Positions 1 through 8,412 of a DNA stretch of 64,000 nucleotides are shown here, piece by piece (position 1 is the stretch's first letter; each line of letters starts with the position of its first letter). Position numbers and translations under genes: made by a program. The DNA lies in NCBI RefSeq assembly GCF_005154805.1, contig NZ_CP039727.1:3965501-4029500 (forward strand). Direction: 5' to 3'. A model generated the notes under the pieces. That model worked only from the letters and a program-made list of their open reading frames with translations. It made no database searches and was not told the DNA's origin. The stretch is from Bacillus sp. S3 (GTDB taxonomy: Bacteria; Bacillota; Bacilli; Bacillales; Cytobacillaceae).

Positions 1-1226
1 TCCGCTTGTAAGTTATACCACAAAACTCCTGTTAAACCGGCACCTAGGATCGGCATGATCAGATAGGAGAAAATATCCTTTGCCGTTTTGTATCTTTTTA
101 AACGGAAGACGAAGTGGGCAATGACGGACAGATTAACGAATGTAAATGCAATCAAGGCGCCGAAGTTAATGAAAGAAGAAATTAACTCAAGGCTTGGCGC
201 GATGGCAAGCAGAGAAACTACGCCAACGAGAATGACATTGAAAACTGGGGTTCGGAATTTGGGATGAACATAACCGAAGGCCTTTTTTGGCAGGACGCCA
301 TTTCGGCCCATTACATACAAAAGCCGTGATACGCTCGCATGTGACGCTAGTCCGGAAGCGACTGTTGCAGCAAAAGCACCGGAAAGGAAAATCAGTTTGA
401 AAACCGTGCCGCCGACAAACATTCCAATTTCCGGCAGGGAGTCATCTGTTACTATAAAGCCTGAGATATCTGGAAATAAGGCTTGTGCGAAATAACTGCA
501 AACGAAAAAGATACCACCGCCGATAAAGACAGTTAACATAATCGCCTTTGGCAGCGTTTTTTGATCAACGGCTTCCTCCGCATACATGGTGACCGCATCA
601 AATCCGATAAACGAGAAACAAACCACTGTTGCCCCTGTCAAAATAGCCCCAAGCTGAATGTTTGAGTGGAAAAGCGGTTCCGTTGTGAAAATGGTTCCTT
701 GGCCCATGCCCTTGGAAAGCTGTAAAAATGCAAGCACAATAAAGGCCGCAATTAAGACAATTTCAAAAATAACAAGCAGCGAGTTTAAACTCGATGTTTT
801 CCCCATGCTCCAGGCATTAATAGCTGTGACGCTGGCAACATATACGACCACCCAAATCCATGCCGGAACATCCGGGAAGACCGAAACCATATAAATACGA
901 ATAATCAGGGCATTTACCATCGGCAGTAAAATATAATCAAGCAGGGCTGCCCAGCCAACGATGAATCCGAGATGCGGGCTCATCGTCTCTCGTGTATACG
1001 TATAGGCCGATCCTGCGCTTGGAAATACCTGTACCATTTTTCCATAACTAATTGCCGTAAACAGCATCACAACCAAAGCAGCCAGGTACGCAAGCGGCAC
1101 AACACCATTTGTTTCTTTAGACACAATCCCAAATGTATCAAACACAATCGTTGGTGTCATATAGCCTAATCCAAGCATCACAATTGCCCAGAGTCCAAGT
1201 GAACGCTTAAGAGTGGTATTCTCCAA
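1..1226 (-). CDS. APC-family amino acid/polyamine permease, C-terminus outside window
   Basis: About 408 codons are visible; the gene runs off the left edge. The translation opens with LGLWAIVMLGLGYMTPTIVF, the first helix of APC permeases with the GxGxxTP-type substrate loop, and continues through about ten hydrophobic helices. The motif SFIGFDAVTMYAEE in helix 6 is typical of the PuuP/PlaP-like branch. The start is TTG at 1226, with AAAGGAGAG 9-10 nt upstream (1236-1244); no ATG near it has such a site. It should import an amino acid or polyamine with protons, but the substrate cannot be read from sequence. A sigma-54-type promoter lies about 145 bp upstream, which suggests induction by its substrate. 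Confidence 0.85.
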   Translation of the reverse strand, partial: MENTTLKRSLGLWAIVMLGLGYMTPTIVFDTFGIVSKETNGVVPLAYLAALVVMLFTAISYGKMVQVFPSAGSAYTYTRETMSPHLGFIVGWAALLDYILLPMVNALIIRIYMVSVFPDVPAWIWVVVYVASVTAINAWSMGKTSSLNSLLVIFEIVLIAAFIVLAFLQLSKGMGQGTIFTTEPLFHSNIQLGAILTGATVVCFSFIGFDAVTMYAEEAVDQKTLPKAIMLTVFIGGGIFFVCSYFAQALFPDISGFIVTDDSLPEIGMFVGGTVFKLIFLSGAFAATVASGLASHASVSRLLYVMGRNGVLPKKAFGYVHPKFRTPVFNVILVGVVSLLAIAPSLELISSFINFGALIAFTFVNLSVIAHFVFRLKRYKTAKDIFSYLIMPILGAGLTGVLWYNLQA

Positions 1227-1370
1227 TTTAATCAACTCTCCTTTTTGTCACCGTATTCGGTAATCCGCATCCCATCGAAAGCACTTACATTTCATTTATC
1301 ACTTGAATCATACTTATTTGTTGTTGTTCCTCCTCTCATATAAATTTGAATTCTAATTATTTAAAATCGT

Positions 1371-1386
1371 TGCAATTTTCATACCA
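1371..1386 (-). promoter_or_regulatory. Candidate sigma-54 (SigL) -24/-12 promoter of the permease
   Basis: The minus strand reads TGGTATGAAAATTGCA. GG at -24 and GC at -12 have the exact sigma-54 spacing (consensus TGGCACG-N4-TTGCW), with two C-to-T differences at less critical positions. It lies about 145 bp upstream of the permease start, in its direction. SigL-dependent permease and catabolic genes with enhancer-binding activators (RocR, BkdR) are known in Bacillus. The activator here is not in the window. Confidence 0.5.
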
Positions 1387-1460
1387 AATTTAAATTTATT
1401 CCCTTTCACTGCTTAAATCGTTTCATCTCTACTTTCTGTCATCTATGTCCCATCTTTAAA

Positions 1461-1491
1461 AGCATAAATCTTATGTAAAAATGCATAAGCT
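1461..1491. promoter_or_regulatory. Dyad element, possible enhancer (UAS) for the sigma-54 promoter
   Basis: The inverted arms CTTATG (1470-1475) and CATAAG (1484-1489) are separated by 8 bp and centred about 95 bp upstream of the -24 element. This is the usual distance for an enhancer-binding-protein site. Another GCATAA copy lies at 1462-1467. The role is inferred from position only. Confidence 0.35.
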
Positions 1492-1560
1492 ACTCAGATT
1501 TGAATAAAGAATTGAAAAAAGCGACAAAAACAGCGGAATTTGTTTCTTTCCTATAAGAAC

Positions 1561-1606
1561 AAAAAAAGCAGCGAAATTCCAATTGTTGGAATTCACTGCT
1601 TTTTTG
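1561..1606 (-). terminator. Rho-independent terminator after the LysM/SleB hydrolase gene
   Basis: A long stem pairs AGCAGTGAATTCCAA with its partner around a 3-4 nt loop, with one bulge and a T-run on the minus strand. It begins 45 bp past the hydrolase stop codon. A-runs on the other side make it potentially bidirectional. The remaining gap, 1227-1560, holds only the permease promoter elements. Confidence 0.8.
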
Positions 1607-1650
1607 TTTAAATGTTTCATTTTTTGAAAAAGCTATAATGTCAGCGAAGC

Positions 1651-2262
1651 TTATTTTGCAAAACGGTGGTTACCGATCGTTACTGTTACTTCACGTGAAG
1701 TAATCCACTGACTTGTAGATGTTTTTGGATTATAGAAAAATAATGATCCATTCCCTTGTCCTCTGAATGCTAATGCCTCATTCACCGCTTGCTTTGATGC
1801 AGCATCGGCAGGTTGATTAATTTGACCATTTTGGACAGGTGTAAAGGCATAGTGCCCGTTTGAGATTTGATAAATAACTTCCCTAATCGAATTCGGGAAA
1901 TCAGGACTTGCTACTCTATTCATGATAACAGTAGCTACTGCTACTTTTCCAGCATATGGTTCGCCAACTGCTTCAGCACGAACGAGACGTGCCATTAAAT
2001 CCTTTTCAGCAGCTGTAACAGTAGAATTAGGGATTACTAGATTTTGACCGACATAAAGCGCACTGTTCTTAGCATTGTTTGCTTTCATTAAACTATTCAC
2101 AGGAACACCGAATTTAGTGGCGATTTTCCAATACGTTTCACCAGATTGTACTTTATGATTAGTTGTTGCCGCTTCACTTGTTCCGTTTAATGTAAAAGCT
2201 GACAATGATAGAATCATTCCCGTTGCAATCACTAGTTTTTTAAGTTTGTTTAGTTTTTTCAT
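1651..2262 (-). CDS. Secreted LysM/SleB-type cell wall hydrolase
   Basis: A 203-residue exported peptidoglycan hydrolase. Residues 1-31 form a signal peptide (basic KKLNKLKK, hydrophobic core, cut near SEA-A). Residues 36-79 are one LysM repeat (HKVQSGETYWKIATKFGV), which binds glycan. Residues 87-203 match the SleB/CwlJ hydrolase_2 domain, with RAEAVGE (95-101) carrying the conserved Glu. I chose ATG 2262 because GGAGG lies 8 nt upstream; the longer frame to 2325 has no ribosome site. The LysM-plus-SleB layout is common for spore cortex or vegetative wall hydrolases. Which stage it serves is not visible. Confidence 0.85.
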   Translation of the reverse strand: MKKLNKLKKLVIATGMILSLSAFTLNGTSEAATTNHKVQSGETYWKIATKFGVPVNSLMKANNAKNSALYVGQNLVIPNSTVTAAEKDLMARLVRAEAVGEPYAGKVAVATVIMNRVASPDFPNSIREVIYQISNGHYAFTPVQNGQINQPADAASKQAVNEALAFRGQGNGSLFFYNPKTSTSQWITSREVTVTIGNHRFAK

Positions 2263-2619
2263 AGTATCGACCTCCAACTTTTCGTTTGTCCGTGTCTCTA
2301 GTACTAACCCTACCAGTTGTAACATTCTTATTCATCGTCCAATAATTGGTAATGTATCGGCTGCTAATTTGAACCCTGCCATCATAACTTTTGTCTATCG
2401 ATTGGAATAATCAACCAATCACTCATCTTTACCTAAATATTCCTTACATGGATAGTTAAACCTCCTTTATTACATATTGTTGTATGCATGTAATATAGAA
2501 AAAGCTTGTTTACAGAAAAATCTTCACCAATTCGACACCAAATTCATTGAATTGATACAAGATTCCTTGAAGATTTTTGGTAATAATATAATAGAAGGAT
2601 ATTTTAGGGAGGTTTATAA
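2263..2619. other. Intergenic region between divergent hydrolase and dps genes
   Basis: This 357-bp AT-rich gap carries the divergent promoters. On the plus side a TATAAT-like element lies just ahead of the dps ribosome site. I see no convincing small ORF: the AAAGGAGG at about 2461 (minus strand) is followed by ATG-TAA. No riboswitch motif is recognisable. Confidence 0.4.
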
Positions 2620-3066
2620 ATGGAAAATCAGTTAGTCAGCGTACTGAACAAGCAAATTGCCAATTGGTCTATCATGTATATGAAATTACATAACTACCAT
2701 TGGTATGTGAAAGGCGGGCAATTTTTCACCCTCCATGTTAAATTTGAGGAATTTTACAATGAAGCAGGGCTTCATGTTGATGAATTAGCAGAACGCTTAC
2801 TCGCAATCGGCGGAAATCCTGTTGCAACTATGAGAGAATGCCTGGAAATTTCATCAATTCAAGAAGCATCCGGTAATGAAGCCGCAGATGAAATGGTTCA
2901 GTCCGTTATCAATGACTTCTCCATTATTATTGGTGAATTGAAGGAAGGCATGAGTCTTGCCGGGGAACTAGATGACGAAACAACCGGCGATATGCTGCTT
3001 GCGATTCATTCCGGTCTAGAAAAACATGTGTGGATGCTGACAGCATTCCTGGGTAAAACAATTTAG
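2620..3066 (+). CDS. dps: Dps-family ferritin-like DNA-protection protein
   Basis: A 148-residue Dps/MrgA-type mini-ferritin, which forms dodecamers that oxidise Fe(II) with H2O2 and store the iron. The ferroxidase residues keep the canonical spacing: H27 (in HNYHW), H39, D54 and E58, followed by [11 protein letters not shown]. The length is normal for the family. The start has GGGAGG about 9 nt upstream. It is a single gene closed by a strong terminator. A PerR or SigB site would be expected from relatives, but I could not confirm either. Confidence 0.93.
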   Translation: MENQLVSVLNKQIANWSIMYMKLHNYHWYVKGGQFFTLHVKFEEFYNEAGLHVDELAERLLAIGGNPVATMRECLEISSIQEASGNEAADEMVQSVINDFSIIIGELKEGMSLAGELDDETTGDMLLAIHSGLEKHVWMLTAFLGKTI

Positions 3067-3080
3067 TCCACCATCAGTCC

Positions 3081-3124
3081 AAGGACACCTGGCCCCGTTT
3101 TCATGGGGCCAGGTGTCCTTTTTT
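3081..3124 (+). terminator. Strong terminator after dps
   Basis: Perfect 16-bp arms (3081-3096 and 3105-3120) enclose an 8-nt loop and are followed by a T-run. The arms are G+C-rich (GGACACCTGGCCCC), unlike their surroundings. Confidence 0.95.
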
Positions 3125-3206
3125 ATTGTCAGAATCTGTCGGAAACTGTACAATTTTAACTAACTAACATCCGTCCTATTAAATGGAACCACAAGGAGGA
3201 AATAAA

Positions 3207-4076
3207 TTGAAAAGAATGACTCTTTTAATTCTAACAGCACTGATCCTTTCGGCGTGTACGCCAAAAGCTTATACCGAAAGCTTCAATTCAGGAAAGGCTG
3301 CACTACAAAAAGGAGACTATAATCAAGCCATCGCTAAATTTGAAAATGCCCTTGAAGAAAAGGAAACGACTGAGGCGAAAGATTATCTCCACTTTGCTGA
3401 AACCTTACAAGAAAGCCTTACACTTTTTCACGGAGGAGATTTTGATGCAGCTGTCTTTTCAATCAAGAAGCTGCTGAAAGAAAATTCATCCGTAAAATCT
3501 GACAAGAAAATCAAAAAACAAGCGAATGCCCTTTTAAGAGAAATTCAGCAGGCAAAAGTAGTTTCCGAAACAATGAAGGAAAAAATGATTAAAGGAAAAA
3601 CACTTTTGGAGGATCATCAATTTGATCAAGCAGCTGAAGTTTTTAAGGAAGTAGCGGAAACAACAGATTTACCTGACGTTAGTTCCATTGAAACAATGGC
3701 TAAAGACGCGGCAACACTGCTTGAAGAAACGACGAAAAAGAAAACTGCCGCGGAGCAGGAAAAACAGCGGCAAGAAGAAGAAGCGAAAAAGCAAGCAGAA
3801 ACAAATAAGACAGAACAGGAAAAACAGAAACAAGAAGAAGCAAACAAGTCATTTACACATGAACAAGCGGTTGATTTAGTAAAGAAGCATCTAAATATTA
3901 CAGCTGAAAAAAATGTGAAAGTGGTGTATGACCACGATGCCGAAAATGGGGACTATATTATTCATGTTTACGAATTTGTGGTGGATAATCCAAGTACAGG
4001 TGAAGGTCACACAGCAACATGGGGCTGGTATGGTGTGAACAAACAAACGAAAGCTGTTTATGATGCGATGGAATAA
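3207..4076 (+). CDS. Lipoprotein with helical (TPR-like) repeats and charged linker
   Basis: A 289-residue exported lipoprotein. The N-terminus MKRMTLLILTALILSAC has a lipobox (LSAC, Cys17). Residues 20-170 are helical and TPR-like (AALQKGDYNQAIAKFENAL; LLEDHQFDQAAEVFKEV). A K/E/Q-rich coiled-coil linker follows at about 180-215. The C-terminal 65-residue domain (EQAVDLVKKHLNI…TATWGWYGVN) resembles small membrane-exposed domains in Bacillus lipoproteins. The start is TTG 3207, with AAGGAGG 7 nt upstream; the ATG at 3183 lies before that site. Function unknown; a scaffold on the outer membrane face is an inference. Confidence 0.75.
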   Translation: MKRMTLLILTALILSACTPKAYTESFNSGKAALQKGDYNQAIAKFENALEEKETTEAKDYLHFAETLQESLTLFHGGDFDAAVFSIKKLLKENSSVKSDKKIKKQANALLREIQQAKVVSETMKEKMIKGKTLLEDHQFDQAAEVFKEVAETTDLPDVSSIETMAKDAATLLEETTKKKTAAEQEKQRQEEEAKKQAETNKTEQEKQKQEEANKSFTHEQAVDLVKKHLNITAEKNVKVVYDHDAENGDYIIHVYEFVVDNPSTGEGHTATWGWYGVNKQTKAVYDAME

Positions 4077-4118
4077 GAAAAAGGCTGACCTGCAAATTGT
4101 GCAGGGTCAGCCTTTTTT
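4077..4118 (+). terminator. Terminator after the TPR lipoprotein gene
   Basis: AAGGCTGACC pairs with GGTCAGCCTT, with extra TGCA/TGCA pairing inside, and is followed by a T6 run. Confidence 0.9.
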
Positions 4119-4227
4119 AATGTTTAACTGCTTCTCCACATTAATTTTTTAATTATATGCACTTGTCCATTTCAAATCTAAGGTTTCATGCATACATTGT
4201 AATTATTTAACAGAGGAGGTGATTTCT

Positions 4228-4320
4228 ATGTCTGGAGGCGGACACGGCAACAACTTTGCTTTAATTGTTGTTTTATTTATTCTTTTAATCATTGTTGGTG
4301 CATCTTTTATGATGTACTAA
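4228..4320 (+). CDS. YjcZ-family tiny sporulation-type membrane protein
   Basis: A 30-residue gene: MSGGGHGNNFA followed by one hydrophobic helix (LIVVLFILLIIVGASF) and MMY. This matches the YjcZ/SscA family of very small, Gly-rich, single-helix proteins, several of which are made in sporulating Bacillus. GAGGAGGTG lies 7 nt upstream and a terminator follows at 4361. A CATACATT element about 40 bp upstream resembles a mother-cell (SigE/SigK-like) -10, but the -35 is unclear. The exact role is unknown. Confidence 0.8.
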   Translation: MSGGGHGNNFALIVVLFILLIIVGASFMMY

Positions 4321-4360
4321 TGATTAGAGGATAATCTCACGGTAACTCCCTGTTGAGAGG

Positions 4361-4391
4361 AGCGGCAAACCATTGGTTTGACCGCTTTTTT
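4361..4391 (+). terminator. Terminator after the YjcZ-like gene
   Basis: AGCGGCAAACC and GGTTTGACCGCT pair with one bulge, followed by TTTTTT. It lies between the YjcZ-like gene and the convergent acetolactate synthase-like gene. Confidence 0.75.
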
Positions 4392-4436
4392 CTCTTCCTA
4401 TTTGAGGGGCGCGGGTTTCATGCTTTACCCTTTCAA

Positions 4437-6029
4437 CTAATCATTTTGCACCATAGTATCAATGAGCACAATCTCACCTTTCGAATTCATTGCTTCTGTT
4501 AACATTGCTTCAAATTCATCCACGCTGGCTGCTTCCATTCCTTTTACTCCAAAGCTTTCTGCCAATTTCACAAAATCAGGGTTTGAAAAAGTGACTCCAA
4601 AACTATCGCCAAACTTTTTCTTCATTGTGTCTACTTCAAGCTTCAGCATCGAATCATTTAATACAATAATCACAAAGGATACACCAAGCCTTTTTGCGGT
4701 TTCCAGTTCGGCAAAATTCATTAATGCTCCCCCGTCACCGGTAATACAGATGACTGTTTTATCCGGGGCAGCTAATTTTCCCCCGATGGCACCGGGAATC
4801 GAGATTCCCATGGAGGCAAACCCGTTTGACATAATTAGTTGCTTGGCATGCCTTGGTTGATATGTTCTTGCCATCGCTACTTTGTGTGAGCCCACATCTG
4901 AAATGACAATGGTTTCCTCAGTCTGAACTTTCTCAAGGACATGAAGGATTTTCTCGATGGTTAAGGCAGAACCTGTTGTTGCTTTTTCAACAATAGAATA
5001 AGATTCCTCAATCCGACTCTTTAACCGTTCGGAAGGCAGCCAAGGTTTCGGCTTTACATTGTTTGCTAGGAATAGCGGCAATGTTTCTTTCAAGTTCCCG
5101 ACTAATTCCTTCTTAACGGGATAAAATTCATCCACTTCAGCTGCAGTTGCAGCAAGATGGATGACCGGGACTTTTTTCTTGTTCCACTCCGATGGAAGCT
5201 TTTCAACCTGATCGAAGCCAATCACAAGCAGTAAATCAGCTTCTTCAAACCCTCGAAGGACATAATCCTTTTCCATAAACCCAAATGTATAAAAATTTTG
5301 CGGGTGATCTTTTGGCAGCACCCCTTTGGCCATAAAGCTTGTTGCAACAGGAGCGCCGAGTTGTTCAATCAATGCTTGAACTTCCATAACTGCATCTTGG
5401 CGGATTACCCCATTACCAACAATTATAAAGGGACGCTGGCTATTATTCAGGTCTACAGTGGCCAGCTGAAGTGCCTCAGACCCAGGAACACCTTTCGGTA
5501 ATTCAGTAATGGCTAATGGTTTCGATGTCACATTTTCCATAGCTAGATTTTCAGGCAGTTCAATGATTACGGCTCCAGGCTTCTCTTCACCTGCCAGTCG
5601 AAAGGACTTTCTGATGATTTCCGGAATGGAATTCGCTGCTTTTATTTGGATGGCCCATTTTGAAACAGGTTCGAACACCTTTTGGATATCTATAAACTGA
5701 TGGGCATTCTTATGCTGATCTTCCAATCCTTTTTGACCGCACAGGGCAATAACAGGTGAATGATCCAGGTTTGCACTTGCCATTCCTGTTAATAGATTCG
5801 CCGCCCCCGGACCTAGCGTCGCCAAGCAAACTCCTGGTTTTCCCGAGATTCGTCCATAGATATCTGCCATGAATGCCGCTCCTTGCTCATGGCGAACCGG
5901 TATGTAGGTGATTTTTTCGGAAGCGGACAAAGAATCACCTAAATCAAGGACTTCTTTGCCGATAATTCCAAAGACAAATTCCACCCCTTCGTTCTCTAAA
6001 CAACTCACGACAATATCGGATGCTTTCAT
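4437..6029 (-). CDS. Acetolactate synthase-like ThDP enzyme (large subunit type)
   Basis: A 530-residue thiamine-diphosphate enzyme. The N-terminal PYR domain has the catalytic Glu (RHEQGAAFMADIYGR, E48) and GKPGVCLATLGPGAANL. The C-terminal PP domain has the ThDP/Mg motif GDGG (431-434) with Asn at 458 (VLND). It fits the stand-alone acetolactate synthase large-subunit group, condensing two pyruvates; no regulatory subunit or AlsD is adjacent. Other ThDP decarboxylases are possible. I placed the start at ATG 6029 (MKASDIVVS…), with GGAGGA 5-7 nt upstream. The frame reaches 6113, but that extension does not look like the family's N-terminus. Confidence 0.8.
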   Translation of the reverse strand: MKASDIVVSCLENEGVEFVFGIIGKEVLDLGDSLSASEKITYIPVRHEQGAAFMADIYGRISGKPGVCLATLGPGAANLLTGMASANLDHSPVIALCGQKGLEDQHKNAHQFIDIQKVFEPVSKWAIQIKAANSIPEIIRKSFRLAGEEKPGAVIIELPENLAMENVTSKPLAITELPKGVPGSEALQLATVDLNNSQRPFIIVGNGVIRQDAVMEVQALIEQLGAPVATSFMAKGVLPKDHPQNFYTFGFMEKDYVLRGFEEADLLLVIGFDQVEKLPSEWNKKKVPVIHLAATAAEVDEFYPVKKELVGNLKETLPLFLANNVKPKPWLPSERLKSRIEESYSIVEKATTGSALTIEKILHVLEKVQTEETIVISDVGSHKVAMARTYQPRHAKQLIMSNGFASMGISIPGAIGGKLAAPDKTVICITGDGGALMNFAELETAKRLGVSFVIIVLNDSMLKLEVDTMKKKFGDSFGVTFSNPDFVKLAESFGVKGMEAASVDEFEAMLTEAMNSKGEIVLIDTMVQND

Positions 6030-6160
6030 TTCTTCCTCCATATAATTAGATTCTACTACCTCTATTCTGTACCAATATTTCTGAATCATGAAAGGCCGTC
6101 GTAACATAAACAAAAATATCGTAAATATAATGAGATAGACGGTATGAAGGAGGGCGAAAC

Positions 6161-7057
6161 ATGGTACAACCGCAGGGTTTTAACGGAATGGATGCCAATA
6201 ATCAAATGTTAGTTGCTCCAGAATCATTTGCACCACCACCCGAATCATTAACAGAGCAAATATTTATTGAACGTTCATTAACAGAGAATAAATTTTGGCT
6301 GCGAATTATGAAGGAACATTCTTATTTTCTGGGGGAAGGCTTTAATCGAAAAGATAAACATCTTATTCAGCAAACCGACCGTTTTTATCATTATTTTGAG
6401 GAGCAGGAAAAAAGGGCCTATCAAACCCCTAATAATGTAACAGCCGTCCGCAAGTTAAATGAAGATTCGATTCAGCTTGTCCTAGGATTGCGGAATTTTA
6501 AACGGAACCTCCTTATCCTCATCATCAACTGTAAGGTCATGGGATTTAACTTCCCACTACTTGTCGACCATATTGCCCGTGAAGCTGAGTATTTCATGAG
6601 AACACTGAAAAAATTTAATGAGGGGATTTTAGACCCGATTCAAGATGCGATTATCAAGGAGAATGTTTTTTGGCTGAGGATTATGATGGAGCATTCCCGT
6701 TTCATCGCTTCCCTGCTAGACCAATCGGAACGAAATTTAGTTAGGACTGCCTTGAAATTTGGCGACGATTTTGAAGTTCTTCTTAACCAGGCAAGAGATG
6801 TGGAATCTATGTTATATAGGAAAAGTCCTGCCTACCCAATCATTGGAAAGCTTAATAAAGACAGCGAAAATGCGGCTCAGGAGATTCTTGCTTTTAAAAA
6901 GGCAGGACTGGATTTTATCAAAAATTGTCAAATCAGAAACGTGATCGACCCGCTGTTAGCAGACCATGTCGTACGGGAAGCTAATCATTTCTTGCATATG
7001 GTACATGTATTAGAAGAGAGATTAAAAGTAAAGCAGCAAGAACAACAAAGACTGTAA
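6161..7057 (+). CDS. DUF2935 protein, tandem ferritin-like bundles
   Basis: A 298-residue protein with two copies of the same four-helix domain. Copy 1 (about 30-160) has E-RSLTENKFWLRIMKEHSYFL and ends LLVDHIAREAEYFM. Copy 2 (about 165-290) has KENVFWLRIMMEHSRFI and ends LLADHVVREANHFL. The repeated E…FW..IM.EH and DH..REA signatures place paired Glu/His residues as in metal-binding ferritin-like bundles (DUF2935). Function unknown; metal binding is inferred. AAGGAGG lies 7 nt upstream. It is divergent from the acetolactate synthase-like gene and convergent with bdbC. Confidence 0.8.
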   Translation: MVQPQGFNGMDANNQMLVAPESFAPPPESLTEQIFIERSLTENKFWLRIMKEHSYFLGEGFNRKDKHLIQQTDRFYHYFEEQEKRAYQTPNNVTAVRKLNEDSIQLVLGLRNFKRNLLILIINCKVMGFNFPLLVDHIAREAEYFMRTLKKFNEGILDPIQDAIIKENVFWLRIMMEHSRFIASLLDQSERNLVRTALKFGDDFEVLLNQARDVESMLYRKSPAYPIIGKLNKDSENAAQEILAFKKAGLDFIKNCQIRNVIDPLLADHVVREANHFLHMVHVLEERLKVKQQEQQRL

Positions 7058-7081
7058 GATAAGTCGAAGTACTTCCTGATT

Positions 7082-7113
7082 AAAAAGAGACTATCCGCGG
7101 ATAGTCTCTTTTT
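7082..7113. terminator. Bidirectional terminator overlapping the end of bdbC
   Basis: Perfect 15-bp arms (7082-7096 and 7099-7113) are separated by only GC, with T-runs on both strands. The bdbC stop codon (7091-7093) and last codons lie inside the hairpin. Confidence 0.9.
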
Positions 7114-7516
7114 CTTTTTGGCTTTTCATTAACATAACCATACTAATGGTAATAATGATAAATGCAATCAATGCTAGCATTGGTATTGTGATAAACCCAA
7201 GCCAGTTAATATAATCCGCGGAACACGGCACTCCGGAAGTGCACATTTCAAATTGCTGCAGGTATGGGATTTTTTGTAATAATGTATGGTATCCGGAAAT
7301 CAGCACCCCAATGATCGACAGAGGCAGCACATATTGAAATATCTTTCTATCATTCCGGTAGGCGGCTATACCTAAAATAATCGCTAATGGATACATAAAA
7401 ATCCGCTGGTACCAACATAACGTACATGGTATAAAATGCTTTACTTCACTAAAATACAGGCTGCCAAGTGTGGCGATGATGGCAGCAATCCAGGCAAGGA
7501 GTATGGATTTATTCAT
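7091..7516 (-). CDS. bdbC: Thiol-disulfide oxidoreductase, DsbB/BdbC type
   Basis: A 141-residue polytopic membrane protein that re-oxidises its partner BdbD and passes electrons to quinone. Four hydrophobic helices are visible. The first Cys pair is C31-TL-C34 (FIPCTLCWYQR) and the second is C92 and C98 (EMCTSGVPC), as in BdbC. ATG 7516 has AAAGGG 8 nt upstream and begins 1 bp after the bdbD stop; GTG 7525 is a weaker alternative. It is co-transcribed with bdbD, giving a complete oxidative-folding pair for secreted proteins. Confidence 0.93.
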   Translation of the reverse strand: MNKSILLAWIAAIIATLGSLYFSEVKHFIPCTLCWYQRIFMYPLAIILGIAAYRNDRKIFQYVLPLSIIGVLISGYHTLLQKIPYLQQFEMCTSGVPCSADYINWLGFITIPMLALIAFIIITISMVMLMKSQKEKETIRG

Positions 7517-7517
7517 G

Positions 7518-8222
7518 TTATTCACCCTTTGCCGCTTTATCCACCATGTCTTTTAAGTCATCGATCGTTTGTCCATCAAAATATTGACCATTTACATAGA
7601 TGGCCGGTGTACCGGTAGCGCCCAGTTTACCAGCAAGGTCCATATCCTTCTGAAAGGATTCCTTTGATTTATCAGCATTAAAGTGTTCAACCACCTTGTT
7701 TGCTTCTTCATCACTTGCCACTTCTTTCAATGTATCGGTTAAGAACTTTTCGGTAAAAATATCGATTTTTTCATATTTCATATCTTCAGGCTGTTTTTTA
7801 TAGATTAAATCATGAAATTTCCAAAACGTATCATTTCCAAGTACTTGATAAACCGATTCCGCAAATTTAGCTGTTCGTGTGGAGTCCACATTAATAAAAG
7901 CATAATTCATAAAATAGAATTTTGCCTTTCCTGTATCCACTAGCTCTTTTTCAATCACTGGTACAACCTGTTCAGTAAAATTTTTGCAGTTTGGGCATTT
8001 ATAATCACCAAATTCAATAATAGAGACAGGAGCAGATTTCTCACCTAAGAACGGTTGATTACTATAATCAATCTTAGTTCCTTTTACTTCATTCTGATCC
8101 TTAGAATGATTGCCAAAGAATATTAGTGCCAAAACGCCAACAGCAATCAAACCAATGACCCAGAAAATAAACTTGGATGATGAATTCGTTTCTGTTTTCT
8201 TGTTCTTCTTGTTATTTGCCAT
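7518..8222 (-). CDS. bdbD: Membrane-anchored thiol oxidase, DsbA/BdbD type
   Basis: A 234-residue thioredoxin-fold protein. Residues 18-36 form the N-terminal membrane anchor. The active site is C76-P-N-C79 (GDYKCPNCKNF) and the cis-Pro loop is GATGTPAIY. An alpha-helical insertion lies between, as in DsbA-like Thioredoxin_4 proteins. It introduces disulfides into exported proteins and is recharged by BdbC, encoded next. The start is ATG 8222 with AAAGGAG upstream; the frame extends to 8273, but that stretch lacks a ribosome site. Confidence 0.92.
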   Translation of the reverse strand: MANNKKNKKTETNSSSKFIFWVIGLIAVGVLALIFFGNHSKDQNEVKGTKIDYSNQPFLGEKSAPVSIIEFGDYKCPNCKNFTEQVVPVIEKELVDTGKAKFYFMNYAFINVDSTRTAKFAESVYQVLGNDTFWKFHDLIYKKQPEDMKYEKIDIFTEKFLTDTLKEVASDEEANKVVEHFNADKSKESFQKDMDLAGKLGATGTPAIYVNGQYFDGQTIDDLKDMVDKAAKGE

Positions 8223-8412
8223 ATTCAAACTCCTTTTAAGAACGATTAAAAAAATGAACGCAGATTTGTCCATGATAATTTAAATATTACTTATTCCTTT
8301 CAAGAATGCAAATAAAAGGCTCCTTTCAAAATGGGTTATGTTCTATATGTTTAGCTTTTCAACTATTTTAGGATATGATAATAGTGGATACTAATGTAAA
8401 GGAGCAGAATAA

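Noticed and set aside
1270..1320. Eight-codon leader peptide in the permease 5' UTR
   Set aside because: The ATG lies about 17 nt from the GAGGAGG at about 1330, which is too far, and no attenuator hairpin follows it.
2560..2610. PerR box at the dps promoter
   Set aside because: The TAATAATATAATA stretch does not align to the TTATAATnATTATAA palindrome on its right half.
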